From: Sedimentisphaerales bacterium
GTDB taxonomy: Bacteria; Planctomycetota; Phycisphaerae; Sedimentisphaerales; Anaerohalosphaeraceae
Length of the DNA: 64,000 nucleotides
Assembly (NCBI GenBank): GCA_016926155.1
Contig: JAFGPC010000089.1
Span: forward strand, 1-64,000
Reading direction: 5' to 3'
Position numbers and translations under genes: made by a program. Shown here piece by piece: positions 35,127 to 44,362 of the stretch. The first letter of the stretch is position 1. Every line of letters starts with the position of its first letter. The notes under the pieces were generated by a model, which was not told the DNA's origin, did not search any database, and saw only the letters and a program-made list of their open reading frames with translations.

Positions 35127-36464
35127 ATGAAGGTATTCATGCTCGGTTGGGAATTTCCCCCCTTCATCAGTGGTGGTCTGGGTACAGCATGTTATGGTCT
35201 GACCAAGGCAATGAGTCAGGCAGGAATTGAAGTCATTTTTGTTTTACCTCAATCCATCGACATACCGCAGGCCACACATGTTAAGATGCTCACTCCATAT
35301 TCAAGTTTTCGGGGAGACCGGTTTTCCCATGATTATTCCGGCCTGGAGCATATTCGGATTAAAACCATTGACTCACCCTTACAGGCCTATGCAACTCCCG
35401 ATCAATATCAGAAACAATTACAAGCTCTTATAGACCTTAAGCGGTCAAAACATCGTATTTCCGAAGTGCATGGTCAGGAGGTACTCGAAGAATTACTCCG
35501 TATGCATGGAGGCGATGCGCCCCGCTCCGGCCATTACGGCGGGGATATGTTTTCCGAAATCCACCGATACGCCGGTTCGGCGGTTCGACTGGCACTGGAA
35601 GAAGATTTTGATGTTGTTCACGCACATGACTGGATGACCTATCCTGCGGGTATCGCCGTATCCGCTGTTATGGGAAAACCGCTGATCGTGCATATTCACT
35701 CGACGGAATTTGATCGTAGTGGAGAGCATGTCAACCAGGGAATTTATGATATCGAGCGACGGGGATTGCACGCGGCCGATCGGATTATTGCGGTAAGCCA
35801 TATGACCCGAAATATCGTAATCACGCGATACGGCGTTCCGGGAGAAAAAGTCGAGGTCATTTACAATGGCGTCGAACGAAATGCGCGGCAAAACTGGAAT
35901 TTCACCCCGACGCCTATCCGTAGTGATGAAAAAATCGTTCTCTTTCTGGGTCGCATTACTATGCAGAAAGGGCCGGAGTATTTTCTTATGGCGGCCAAAA
36001 AAGTCCTGGAGGAGATTGAAAACGTCAAGTTCGTGATGGCCGGTTCGGGCGACATGATGCAAAGAACGATTGAAATGGCCGCAGAAATGGGGATCGGCCA
36101 GAAAGTACTCTTTACCGGTTTTTTACGAGGTGAAGATGTAGAACGCGTATATAAAATGGCCGACTTGTATGTCATGCCGTCGGTTTCTGAACCTTTTGGA
36201 ATTGCGCCACTGGAAGCGCTAAATCATGATGTTCCTGTTCTGATCAGTAAACAGAGCGGTGTTTCGGAAGTCTTGACTCACGTACTTAAAGTGGATTTTT
36301 GGGATGTGGTCGAGATGGCCAATAAAATTGTTGCCGTCCTGAAATATCCTCCTTTACAGATGACTTTACGTGAGCATGGCAACTTTGAGGTGCGCAAACT
36401 TCGCTGGGCCGACGCCGCCGAAAAATGCGGACGCATCTACGAGGAACTGCTTGTCCAAGTGTAG
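35127..36464 (+). CDS. Glycosyltransferase family 4, glycogen synthase-like
   Basis: 445 residues. A GT-B fold with N-terminal GGLG in FPPFISGGLGTACYGL (nucleotide-sugar lid), VVHAHDWMTYPAG, AVSHMTRN and the C-terminal EPFGIAPLEAL with the acidic E-x7-E pattern of GT4 retaining enzymes. The GH57 and debranching genes immediately downstream point to alpha-glucan (glycogen) synthesis. It is expected to be cytoplasmic, transferring glucose from ADP- or UDP-glucose. AGGGGG precedes the ATG. The gene is 10 bases from the GH57 gene. Confidence 0.88.
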   Translation: MKVFMLGWEFPPFISGGLGTACYGLTKAMSQAGIEVIFVLPQSIDIPQATHVKMLTPYSSFRGDRFSHDYSGLEHIRIKTIDSPLQAYATPDQYQKQLQALIDLKRSKHRISEVHGQEVLEELLRMHGGDAPRSGHYGGDMFSEIHRYAGSAVRLALEEDFDVVHAHDWMTYPAGIAVSAVMGKPLIVHIHSTEFDRSGEHVNQGIYDIERRGLHAADRIIAVSHMTRNIVITRYGVPGEKVEVIYNGVERNARQNWNFTPTPIRSDEKIVLFLGRITMQKGPEYFLMAAKKVLEEIENVKFVMAGSGDMMQRTIEMAAEMGIGQKVLFTGFLRGEDVERVYKMADLYVMPSVSEPFGIAPLEALNHDVPVLISKQSGVSEVLTHVLKVDFWDVVEMANKIVAVLKYPPLQMTLREHGNFEVRKLRWADAAEKCGRIYEELLVQV

Positions 36465-36473
36465 CGGGGAATT

Positions 36474-37685
36474 ATGCCGACAATTTGTTTTTATTTTCAG
36501 GTACATCAGCCGTTTCGACTGCGTCATTATACGGTGTTTGAACGATCCAGTTCCTATTTTGACGAATTCAAGAATGCTTCCGTCTGCCGCAAGGTGGCGA
36601 ATAAATGCTATCTGCCGACGAATCGGCTGTTATTGGAAACCATCCGGCGTTTTGACGGCCGGTTTCGAATCGCGTTCAGCATAACCGGAGTTCTTCTGGA
36701 ACAGTTTGAAAAATATTGTCCGGAAGTCATCAGCACATTTGACGCCTTGGCGCAAACCGGATGTGTGGAGTTTCTGGCCGAAACGTATTATCACAGCCTC
36801 AGTTTCCTGTATTCTCCGGACGAGTTTGTCGAACAGGTCGAACAACATGTCCAAAAGATTCAAGACATGTTTGGGCAAACCCCGCGCATCTTCCGTAATA
36901 CCGAGTTGATCTACAACAATGATCTGGCTCATGCCGTGGAATCTATAGGACGCTTCGATGGAATCATTACCGAAGGCGCCGACCATATTCTTGGCCACCG
37001 TAACGCTAATTTTGTGTATCGTCCCCCAAATAGCGAACGGCTGAAGCTTCTATTGAAAAATTATTCCCTCAGCGACGATATTGCCTTTCGGTTTTCGAAT
37101 CGTCATTGGGAAGCATTTCCATTGACAGCGGAGAAATTTGCGCAGTGGGTTAACAGTGTTAACGGGAACGGTCATGTTGTAAACCTGTTCATGGATTACG
37201 AGACGTTTGGGGAGCACCAGTGGGAGGACACGGGTATCTTTCAGTTTATGGCCCACCTTCCGGAAATGGTGCTCCGACATCCGGACAATAACTTCATGAC
37301 GCCCAGCGAAGTAGTAGATGCGTATCCGGCCATGGACGTGGTGGATGTCCCGCATATTATCAGTTGGGCCGATACCGAACGAGATCTTTCGGCCTGGTTG
37401 GGCAACGCGATGCAATCCAACGCGCTGCATGAGGTATATCGTCTGGAAAAGATGATTAAGAATGTTCGGGATGAGCGGCTTCTGGCGGACTGGCGAAGGC
37501 TGCAAACATCCGATCATTTTTATTACATGTGCACGAAGTACTTTTCCGATGGGGATGTGCACAAGTACTTCAATCCATACGATTCTCCGTATGATTCCTA
37601 CATCAACTTCATGAATGTACTGGACAATCTAAAACGAAGATGCAACCTGCTGGCGGCCGAACGGGTAAGTCAGAGCTTGGCTTAA
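36474..37685 (+). CDS. Glycoside hydrolase family 57, alpha-amylase/glucanotransferase type
   Basis: 403 residues. GH57 hallmark start ICFYFQVHQPFRL with the conserved HQP. The likely nucleophile Glu is in FRNTELIYNND and the catalytic Asp in FMDYETFGEHQW. The family includes amylases, 4-alpha-glucanotransferases and branching enzymes. The short length and the cluster suggest cytoplasmic alpha-glucan processing rather than secretion, and no signal peptide is present. It lies between the GT4 gene and the debranching enzyme. Confidence 0.9.
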   Translation: MPTICFYFQVHQPFRLRHYTVFERSSSYFDEFKNASVCRKVANKCYLPTNRLLLETIRRFDGRFRIAFSITGVLLEQFEKYCPEVISTFDALAQTGCVEFLAETYYHSLSFLYSPDEFVEQVEQHVQKIQDMFGQTPRIFRNTELIYNNDLAHAVESIGRFDGIITEGADHILGHRNANFVYRPPNSERLKLLLKNYSLSDDIAFRFSNRHWEAFPLTAEKFAQWVNSVNGNGHVVNLFMDYETFGEHQWEDTGIFQFMAHLPEMVLRHPDNNFMTPSEVVDAYPAMDVVDVPHIISWADTERDLSAWLGNAMQSNALHEVYRLEKMIKNVRDERLLADWRRLQTSDHFYYMCTKYFSDGDVHKYFNPYDSPYDSYINFMNVLDNLKRRCNLLAAERVSQSLA

Positions 37686-37761
37686 GCGATTTGCGGAGTT
37701 GGCGGAGACCACGAAGCGGGACGGTCGCGATAAAGCATACGATCCAGGGAAGGATAAGCGG

Positions 37762-39783
37762 ATGCTGACCTCCACATACGATGCAGGCAAACAAACCCAA
37801 AGATTCTCGGTCAAGGGACGGTCGATGGAAGACCTGCTCAATACCGAGTGGCTTCTGTGCAACAGCCGAGGCGGTTTTTCCAGTGGAACCATCGCCAGCT
37901 GCAATACGCGTCGCTATCACGGCTTGTTGGTTGGTTCCCTGAATCCTCCCGCCAATCGAGTAGTTTCTTTATCGGCGCTGCGGGAAGTTGTTATTGCCGA
38001 CAAAGACCAGGGTGAACTAGGCAACTTTACATTTGACGGATATATGTCCGATCGGGGAATGAAATATCTGGTTGCCTTTCGTAAGGACCGTGGAGTCCAT
38101 TTTGATTATGATCTGGGTGTGGCGGAACTGACCAAATCAGTCTATCTCATGCCCGATTCGGATGCCGTGGCCGTGGTTTATGATTTTGTTCGCGTGTATT
38201 CACCTCTGGAATTCTCAATACGGCCCCTGGTGGCCATGCGCGATTTTCATGCTCTCCAGAAATCCCAGACTCCGCTGCGTGCGATTTCACGCGGCAAGGC
38301 TTGGGCTGTCCGTACCGATGCCGGATATACGGGCGAATTGCTGCTGCAAAACGATAAGATGCAATATACCCCGGACAGTCAATGGTGGTTTAATTTTTGT
38401 TATTGTGTTGAACAACAGCGAGGGCAGGATTACCTGGAAGATCTGTGGTCACCTGGTTATTATCAAAGCCGCATTGAATCGCCGCAACAAATCGTGTTAT
38501 GGGCGGGATTGGAACGATGCGTCGATCCGGACCAGCTGGTAGAGGTGGATATCGATCCGGATATCGCCTTGGATGCCCTCAGACTGCGTGAAATAGATTG
38601 GCAAGGCCAGGAGCGCCGGTCACAGCATATATGGCGACGCCTATGCAATGCTGCTTCCCAATTTATCGTTGAACGGCGGATCGAAGGACGTTCGACCCCG
38701 ACTATTTTGGCTGGTTACCCGTGGTTCCTGGATTGGGGCCGGGATACCTTTATTTCATTACCCGGATTGTTGCTTTGCACCGGGCGTTTTCAAGAGGCTG
38801 CCGGTGTACTGAAAACTTTTGCACATGCAGTCGATGAGGGTATGATCCCAAATCGGTTCGATGACTATGGCAATGATCCACACTATAATAGTATCGACGC
38901 ATCCTTGTGGTTCGTTCATGCCGCTTTTTCCTTTTTACAGGCTAGTGGCGATGAGGAAACCTTCCGTAAAAAACTTCTCCCGGCCATCCGTTATGTCATG
39001 GAATCCTATCGTAAGGGTACACGTTTCGGAATCCACGCGGATGAGGACGGTTTAATTACTGGTGGCGATGAACAGACACAATTGACATGGATGGACGCCA
39101 AATGTGGAGGGGTGGCTTTTACCCCTCGCTACGGTAAGGCCATAGAAATCAATGCCTTATGGTATAATGGTTTGCAGAATCTGGCTGAGTTTTACAAGGC
39201 TCGAAATGAGGATGAAACCCGCTTTTACGGCGAATTTGCCGAAAAGGTAGCCAATAGTTTTCGACGTTTGTTCTGGAATTCGGAAACGGAATATCTCAAT
39301 GATTGTATCCTGCCTGACGGCAGGGCGGATTCCAGCCTGCGTCCAAATCAGATCTGGGCAGTCTCATTGCCACATTCACCGCTTCCCTTCAATTGGCAAC
39401 AGCGAATTGTCGATGTCGTCGAGCGGGAATTACTCACGCCTTATGGTCTCCGGACGCTGAGCCGGCACGATCCACGTTATATTGGCCGATACGAAGGAGA
39501 TCAGATGAGTCGGGATCGTGCCTATCATCAGGGTACAGTATGGTCACACCTGATCGGCCCGTTTATCGAGGCCTTTTTGCGTGTGCATCGGTTTGATAAG
39601 GTCAGCCGGGAAGAGGCCGGTGGATTCCTGCAGCCCTTATTGGACCATATGGACAACCAAGGCTGCATTGGGACAATCAGCGAGATTTTTGATGGGGATG
39701 AACCCCACACACCGCGTGGCGCCTTTGCCCAGGCATGGTCTGTTGCCGAGGTTATGCGAGCTTACCAGCTTGTCAATGGCTAG
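37762..39783 (+). CDS. Glycogen debranching enzyme (amylo-alpha-1,6-glucosidase, GH133)
   Basis: 673 residues from ATG 37762, with GGGAAGGA upstream at good spacing; the open frame further upstream starts at a TTG without ribosome site. An N-terminal GDE_N domain (about 25-240, with CNTRRYHGLLVGS) precedes a C-terminal alpha/alpha six-barrel with WFLDWGRDTFISLPGLLL, GDEQTQLTWMDAK and YHQGTVWSHLIGPFIEAF. It removes alpha-1,6 branches during glycogen breakdown in the cytoplasm. Third gene of the alpha-glucan cluster. Confidence 0.95.
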   Translation: MLTSTYDAGKQTQRFSVKGRSMEDLLNTEWLLCNSRGGFSSGTIASCNTRRYHGLLVGSLNPPANRVVSLSALREVVIADKDQGELGNFTFDGYMSDRGMKYLVAFRKDRGVHFDYDLGVAELTKSVYLMPDSDAVAVVYDFVRVYSPLEFSIRPLVAMRDFHALQKSQTPLRAISRGKAWAVRTDAGYTGELLLQNDKMQYTPDSQWWFNFCYCVEQQRGQDYLEDLWSPGYYQSRIESPQQIVLWAGLERCVDPDQLVEVDIDPDIALDALRLREIDWQGQERRSQHIWRRLCNAASQFIVERRIEGRSTPTILAGYPWFLDWGRDTFISLPGLLLCTGRFQEAAGVLKTFAHAVDEGMIPNRFDDYGNDPHYNSIDASLWFVHAAFSFLQASGDEETFRKKLLPAIRYVMESYRKGTRFGIHADEDGLITGGDEQTQLTWMDAKCGGVAFTPRYGKAIEINALWYNGLQNLAEFYKARNEDETRFYGEFAEKVANSFRRLFWNSETEYLNDCILPDGRADSSLRPNQIWAVSLPHSPLPFNWQQRIVDVVERELLTPYGLRTLSRHDPRYIGRYEGDQMSRDRAYHQGTVWSHLIGPFIEAFLRVHRFDKVSREEAGGFLQPLLDHMDNQGCIGTISEIFDGDEPHTPRGAFAQAWSVAEVMRAYQLVNG

Positions 39784-39792
39784 TTATCCCTG

Positions 39793-40407
39793 ATGTATTA
39801 TACTTTATTCTTCATCTTTATCCCTTACGTGGCGATCGGCTTTGGCCTATTCGTGTTACAAAATGTATGGCTGGCCGGGGCTCTCTATTACATCGGAACT
39901 GTGATCGCTGTCTGGATGCATAGACAGCCAAAAGAAATAAAACTTTCCGGCTGGAGTTGGACAGGTCTTGGTTTGGCAATATTGGCAGCAGGGGGGATCT
40001 ATGGAGGAATCCTGCTTTTATGGCCATGGGCAGTAAAGGAAGAACTGGTTCTGGGCGAAGTGCTCTCAAAATATGGCCTAAGCAGCAGTAATCTTGTCTT
40101 TTTTATCCCTTTGGCGTTAGTTTTGAATCCTATAATCGAAGAATTGTTATGGCGGGGGCTTCTGGATACAGGTTCGGCCCGGTTTTCCTGGCTTGATCTG
40201 GCTTTTGCGGGTTATCATATCCCTGTTCTGGCTTTAGCAGTCAAATGGCCGTTCGTGTTTGACGCAGCCGTCGCTTTGACCATGGCATCGTGGGCTCTAC
40301 GCTGGGCGAAACACACCTTTGGAGGAATGGCAATCCCCTGGCTGGCTCATGCATTGGCGGATGGGGTGATTGTGGCTGCATTAGCGCGAATCCTATATGC
40401 AAAGTAG
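39793..40407 (+). CDS. CPBP family intramembrane metalloprotease
   Basis: 204 residues with six or so membrane helices. The CPBP (Abi) motifs are visible: EELLWR (Glu116, Glu117, Arg121), FAGYH (His142) and WLAHALAD (His186). These relatives of Rce1 cleave prenylated or other membrane peptides, or act as immunity proteins. It is 9 bases after the debranching gene with a poor ribosome site, so it is probably read with the cluster. A role in glycogen metabolism is not implied. Confidence 0.8.
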   Translation: MYYTLFFIFIPYVAIGFGLFVLQNVWLAGALYYIGTVIAVWMHRQPKEIKLSGWSWTGLGLAILAAGGIYGGILLLWPWAVKEELVLGEVLSKYGLSSSNLVFFIPLALVLNPIIEELLWRGLLDTGSARFSWLDLAFAGYHIPVLALAVKWPFVFDAAVALTMASWALRWAKHTFGGMAIPWLAHALADGVIVAALARILYAK

Positions 40408-40451
40408 GTAGTTGTTTATCGTTTCAGTGGTTGTTTCATGAAAGTAATGTA

Positions 40452-40952
40452 TTATTCCTGAAGAGATTTTTCAAGACGACAAGTCCAATGATGAGCCAGC
40501 CAGAGGGGGACAAGGGCGAGTATCCCAAAGCTCGAATCAAAGGGGAGCCAGAACCATGGCCATCCACGAAGAGGAGCGGAGATCAGAACCGTAAGAACGG
40601 AGAGAACCGAAATGAGGATTCCCCATTCGATCACCCAACGATTCCGTACCGGATTCCGTATTGGCCCCCAGAAAGCCAATCCGACAATGATCATGGCAAA
40701 CGCCACCCAGTCTGTGCAATAAAACACAAATGCATGATCTCGATGAACATCTATAGTAGCCTCGTGCATCCTGTCAATCCAATAAGCCATAGGTGAAAAA
40801 ACAGTTTCGACCCATGTCCCGGGACCGCACAGGCGAACCAGTAAATCTAACTGCTGTTTTAACGGGAAAAAGATAATCCCTGAAAGGATTAATCCGATCG
40901 CAAAAAGAATGAGAACAAAGCGGATGCGATATAAGAGTTTCTGTTGTTTCAT
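40452..40952 (-). CDS. Membrane protein, unknown
   Basis: 166 residues with four hydrophobic segments (about 9-28, 78-96, 107-126, 133-150) and basic ends. AAAGGAA precedes the ATG. No motif is recognised. It converges with the CPBP gene and diverges from the DAHP synthase gene. Confidence 0.65.
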   Translation of the reverse strand: MKQQKLLYRIRFVLILFAIGLILSGIIFFPLKQQLDLLVRLCGPGTWVETVFSPMAYWIDRMHEATIDVHRDHAFVFYCTDWVAFAMIIVGLAFWGPIRNPVRNRWVIEWGILISVLSVLTVLISAPLRGWPWFWLPFDSSFGILALVPLWLAHHWTCRLEKSLQE

Positions 40953-41034
40953 TTTGTGTTTCCTTTCAAAACCATGTCTGCCCCTTAAATAGGACGTTTA
41001 ATGGTCCGACTGGCTTTCATGGATTCAAAGGGAT

Positions 41035-41062
41035 TTGACAACAGGCTCCAAGTCTGTACACT
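41035..41062 (+). promoter_or_regulatory. Predicted promoter of the DAHP synthase gene
   Basis: TTGACA (41035-41040), 16-base spacer, TACACT (41057-41062). It gives a leader of about 60 bases that contains the hairpin at 41075-41097. Confidence 0.6.
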
Positions 41063-41074
41063 ATTTGTTTCTAG

Positions 41075-41097
41075 CCCTGCCCTTTGAAAGGGCAGGG
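41075..41097 (+). promoter_or_regulatory. Leader hairpin before the DAHP synthase gene
   Basis: CCCTGCCC and GGGCAGGG form an 8-bp stem around TTTGAAA, within the predicted leader and 31 bases before the start codon. No U-tract follows, so it is not a simple terminator. It could be a regulatory structure or protein site. Confidence 0.5.
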
Positions 41098-41127
41098 GAC
41101 CTAACAACAAAAATTGATGGTAATAAC

Positions 41128-42165
41128 ATGGAACTGACCGACAATCTAAATATTAAACAATTTAAACCGTTGCTGACGCCCGCCCAGTTGAAAGATGAAC
41201 TGCCGCAAACCGATGAGGAAAGTGTTCTGGTAGCGGGGACGCGCCGTCAGGTGGCAGATATTCTGACCGATCCTCCAACCCGACGTATGGTAATTACCGG
41301 TCCCTGCTCACTGCATGATCGGGATGCTTCGCTGATGTATGCCGAAAAGCTCAGACATTTACAGGAAAAAATAGGCCCTAAGCTATTGTTAATCATGCGG
41401 GCTTATTTTGAAAAGCCTCGAACCACCCTTGGCTGGAAAGGGATGCTGTACGACCCGGGTCTGGATGGATCCTATGATATTGAAAAAGGGTTTCGTAAGG
41501 CGCGTGGCCTAATGCTGGAGATTGGAAATATCGGTTTGCCCATCGCAACGGAGTTTCTAGATCCGATTGTGCCACAGTATTTGGCCGACATGGTTACCTG
41601 GGCGGCGATCGGCGCCCGGACTACCGAATCTCAGGTTCATCGGCAGATGGCCAGCGGCCTGAGTATGCCCATTGGTTTTAAGAACTCGACCGATGGCAAT
41701 CTGGCCCCGGCTGTGGATGCAATCAAGGCGGCACGAAGTCCGCATTCCTTCATGGGAATTAACCGGGACGGACAGGTTATCGTTGCGGAGACCTGTGGCA
41801 ATCGATATGGCCATCTGGTCATGCGGGGCGGCGTAAGTGGACCCAATTTTGCCTCTGAATACGTCGCGTTCGCCCGAATCCTGCTGCAAAAAGCTCATAT
41901 TGATACAGGAGTCGTCATTGATTGCAGTCATGCAAATTCTTCCAAAGATCATCGCCTACAGAGATTTGTTTTTGAGGATATCTGTGAGCAGATTCATAGT
42001 GGTGATAATTTGATTGCGGGCATTATGCTGGAAAGTTTTCTTGAAGAAGGAAGTCAGGAAATCCAGGGTGGCCAGTCTTTGCGTTTCGGAGTAAGCCTGA
42101 CCGATATGTGTATCGGCTGGCCGGAAACGGAACAGTGTATTTGTTCGTTGGCTGAACTGCTGTAG
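41128..42165 (+). CDS. aroG: 3-deoxy-7-phosphoheptulonate synthase (class I)
   Basis: 345 residues from ATG 41128, the length and N-terminus (NIKQFKPLLTPAQLKDELP) typical of AroG/AroF/AroH enzymes. It condenses phosphoenolpyruvate and erythrose 4-phosphate, the first step of aromatic amino acid synthesis. Signatures are VITGPCSLHDRDA, KPRTTLGWKG, GARTTESQVHRQMASGLS, GFKNSTDGN and DCSHANSSK. The start has only a weak ribosome site. The allosteric type cannot be told from sequence alone. No other aromatic pathway gene is nearby. Confidence 0.95.
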   Translation: MELTDNLNIKQFKPLLTPAQLKDELPQTDEESVLVAGTRRQVADILTDPPTRRMVITGPCSLHDRDASLMYAEKLRHLQEKIGPKLLLIMRAYFEKPRTTLGWKGMLYDPGLDGSYDIEKGFRKARGLMLEIGNIGLPIATEFLDPIVPQYLADMVTWAAIGARTTESQVHRQMASGLSMPIGFKNSTDGNLAPAVDAIKAARSPHSFMGINRDGQVIVAETCGNRYGHLVMRGGVSGPNFASEYVAFARILLQKAHIDTGVVIDCSHANSSKDHRLQRFVFEDICEQIHSGDNLIAGIMLESFLEEGSQEIQGGQSLRFGVSLTDMCIGWPETEQCICSLAELL

Positions 42166-42420
42166 AAGATTATAACTTTCTCCCATTTGATAGTTGAATC
42201 ACCAGATGTGACCGCCCTTCCAACGTCCCATAATATATGTTATGTTACATTAGGGGATGTGAACGGAACGCTGGAATATCCATTTAATGTTTCATAACTC
42301 ATGAAAATATCTATGGTTACATTGCTTTTAAGCAATCGTAATCAATACATAAGTTCGATTGTTGAAGGATATATGGGAAACATCAAGATTTGTAATGACA
42401 AGCCTGTCTTTTTGCGCTAG

Positions 42421-44319
42421 TCAGATACTCTGTTTTGCCAGTTCTCTTGCCCTTTTTTGTTCCCCACGAATTACCCTCCGTAATCCATATGTATCTTCAT
42501 CTTCCTGCACAAACAAGTCACGAATAATGCAATCTGGAGGCCTAAAATTCCATCGCTGAAAAAACAATAATTGTTCTCGCGGATCAATATAGCTTTTCCT
42601 GCAAATCGATGGTGTGTTTCCTAACATACGTGCTACAATCGATAATACACCAGGATGCCCACGATGACTTTTTGTTTTATTTCTTCCTTGATAAGCGATC
42701 AGAACCTCTTCATATGTCGGATTCGGCTTGCGATGAAGAAACTTCTCCGAATATTGACGAAACAAACGAGTGGCATGAAAATTTCTCATATTATGAACAG
42801 TGCATGGTGAACCTGCGCCGCCATAGGGAAGATTCGCTTCAGCATTCGGTTCAATAGATGCCGTAAAATAGTCATTGACCATTTGCGGTGTATATTGTTT
42901 ACGATCAGTCCGTGTAAAAAGATAGCGTCTTTTTTCCAAAATCAATTCTATCAAGCGATTTGAAATCAACGTCTCCAGAGGATGATCTTTCTGTTCTTGA
43001 CTGGTCCGATAAATCGGGAGGGCGTGCCGTTGAGGCTGGCAATGTTTTCCGCTATATTCGATTATAATATACTCTTTTTTCAACTGCACGTGCTTGCTAT
43101 TTCGTAATGTAGTAATCCCATAGGTTTTTTTGTCTTCTCGTTTTGCCGATGCTTCATTGCCTATTCGCGCACAATATTTGTCAATCAACAGACACATCAA
43201 TGCTCGTACCCATGTATCGCGATGATCGCTTTGTAGATGTTCAATTAGTTTTGCTCGCACCTGGTCAATCACTTGTTCCAGTTTTTCAACCGAATCGTAT
43301 TTAAGTCGTCTTGCCCTACGTTTATATTCGAGGGTATAATGCTTTGTCTTACTGTCACCGACAACGGCCTTGGTCTCACAATAGAAAGTACCATCCGTGA
43401 CAGGATGGATTTTATAGTCCTTATCCGGCTCTTCTGTGCCGTAATTAGGATTCATTGTCACTTCATTGATTGGCGGACTGTCCAGTTCCAAGCCGGCATA
43501 GGTGTAAAAAGTTAATGGATATCCGGTCGGCTGAACACCCACCCTGCCGCGAAACGTCGAAGGCAACAAATCATCCAGTCCTTCCTCTCGGAGATGCTCA
43601 TAAAGGGTCGCACTTTTTACTATAGGGAACCACTCCTGTTCATCAAATATTTCAGTGATTCGCTGCCGGGCGGCTTCTTTTCTATCGCGCATCAGTTTTT
43701 GAAATCTCGCGTATGTTTTTGCCTTTCTTCGACGGACCTGGTTACATAATTCGGGGGTGGGTTCTTTGCCGTTGAAAAGCGCTGTTTCCAGCTTTCGTAA
43801 CTCGGCATTCGCTTTTATGACGGCCCTGGAAGGTGTCCAGCCTCCGGGGAGATAAATCGAACGAGCCAGCCGAACCACATCCTGATCGATCAGACGGGCC
43901 ATGCACTGCAGGTCGGCAAGATGTTGAGCCTTTCCCAGCACATATATTTCATGAAAAAACTTCATCAGTCGAACTTCATGGCCGCGCAATCCAAACACAT
44001 GGCGGTTCTTCCATGCATGAAACCATGCTCTACGCAGATAATGGATCGCATCCGAATTGCTGTCAGGATTTTTGGACTTTGGTTTGGCGGCATCATAAAA
44101 CCGCAACAGTTTGCGATTGGCTTTGGCCAGTTCGGGAGATGATCCAAAAAATAGCGTCTTGTCTTTTTTCAAGGCTTCTACAAAATCGACGGCATTGGAT
44201 ACGTCATTGACCTTAAACCGGTAATCATTACACGTGCGGCAAAACCACGGTAAAAAAAGATACGCGTGCTTGAAAAGGCAACGCGTAAATTCCGGCAGTG
44301 CTGTTAATTCATTGGCCAT
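42421..44319 (-). CDS. Type IB DNA topoisomerase, unusually long
   Basis: 632 residues. The catalytic domain of type IB topoisomerases is recognised by DKYCARIGNEASAK (Arg385), YGITTLRNSKHVQ, HNMRNFHATRLF (Arg512) and the tyrosine loop NTPSICRKSYIDP (Tyr577). It relaxes supercoils by a 3'-phosphotyrosine intermediate. Bacterial poxvirus-like TopIB proteins usually have about 300-400 residues. Here about 230 extra N-terminal residues with unknown fold precede the core, including a C-x2-C pair (FCRTC) near residues 27-30. The start lacks a good ribosome site, so the true N-terminus may be internal. It lies 44 bases downstream of a TPR gene. Confidence 0.85.
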   Translation of the reverse strand: MANELTALPEFTRCLFKHAYLFLPWFCRTCNDYRFKVNDVSNAVDFVEALKKDKTLFFGSSPELAKANRKLLRFYDAAKPKSKNPDSNSDAIHYLRRAWFHAWKNRHVFGLRGHEVRLMKFFHEIYVLGKAQHLADLQCMARLIDQDVVRLARSIYLPGGWTPSRAVIKANAELRKLETALFNGKEPTPELCNQVRRRKAKTYARFQKLMRDRKEAARQRITEIFDEQEWFPIVKSATLYEHLREEGLDDLLPSTFRGRVGVQPTGYPLTFYTYAGLELDSPPINEVTMNPNYGTEEPDKDYKIHPVTDGTFYCETKAVVGDSKTKHYTLEYKRRARRLKYDSVEKLEQVIDQVRAKLIEHLQSDHRDTWVRALMCLLIDKYCARIGNEASAKREDKKTYGITTLRNSKHVQLKKEYIIIEYSGKHCQPQRHALPIYRTSQEQKDHPLETLISNRLIELILEKRRYLFTRTDRKQYTPQMVNDYFTASIEPNAEANLPYGGAGSPCTVHNMRNFHATRLFRQYSEKFLHRKPNPTYEEVLIAYQGRNKTKSHRGHPGVLSIVARMLGNTPSICRKSYIDPREQLLFFQRWNFRPPDCIIRDLFVQEDEDTYGLRRVIRGEQKRARELAKQSI

Positions 44320-44362
44320 CGCCGTTCATTACTTTCGGTCGATTCATTTGCATTTCTGCTTG

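Noticed and set aside
34939-35130. 63-codon frame before the GT4 gene
   Set aside because: No ribosome site, low-quality composition and overlap with the GT4 start.
41035-41127. N-terminal extension or leader peptide with aromatic residues before aroG
   Set aside because: The frame is in phase with aroG without a stop and begins at the predicted -35 element, so it is not an attenuator peptide; the family start is at 41128.
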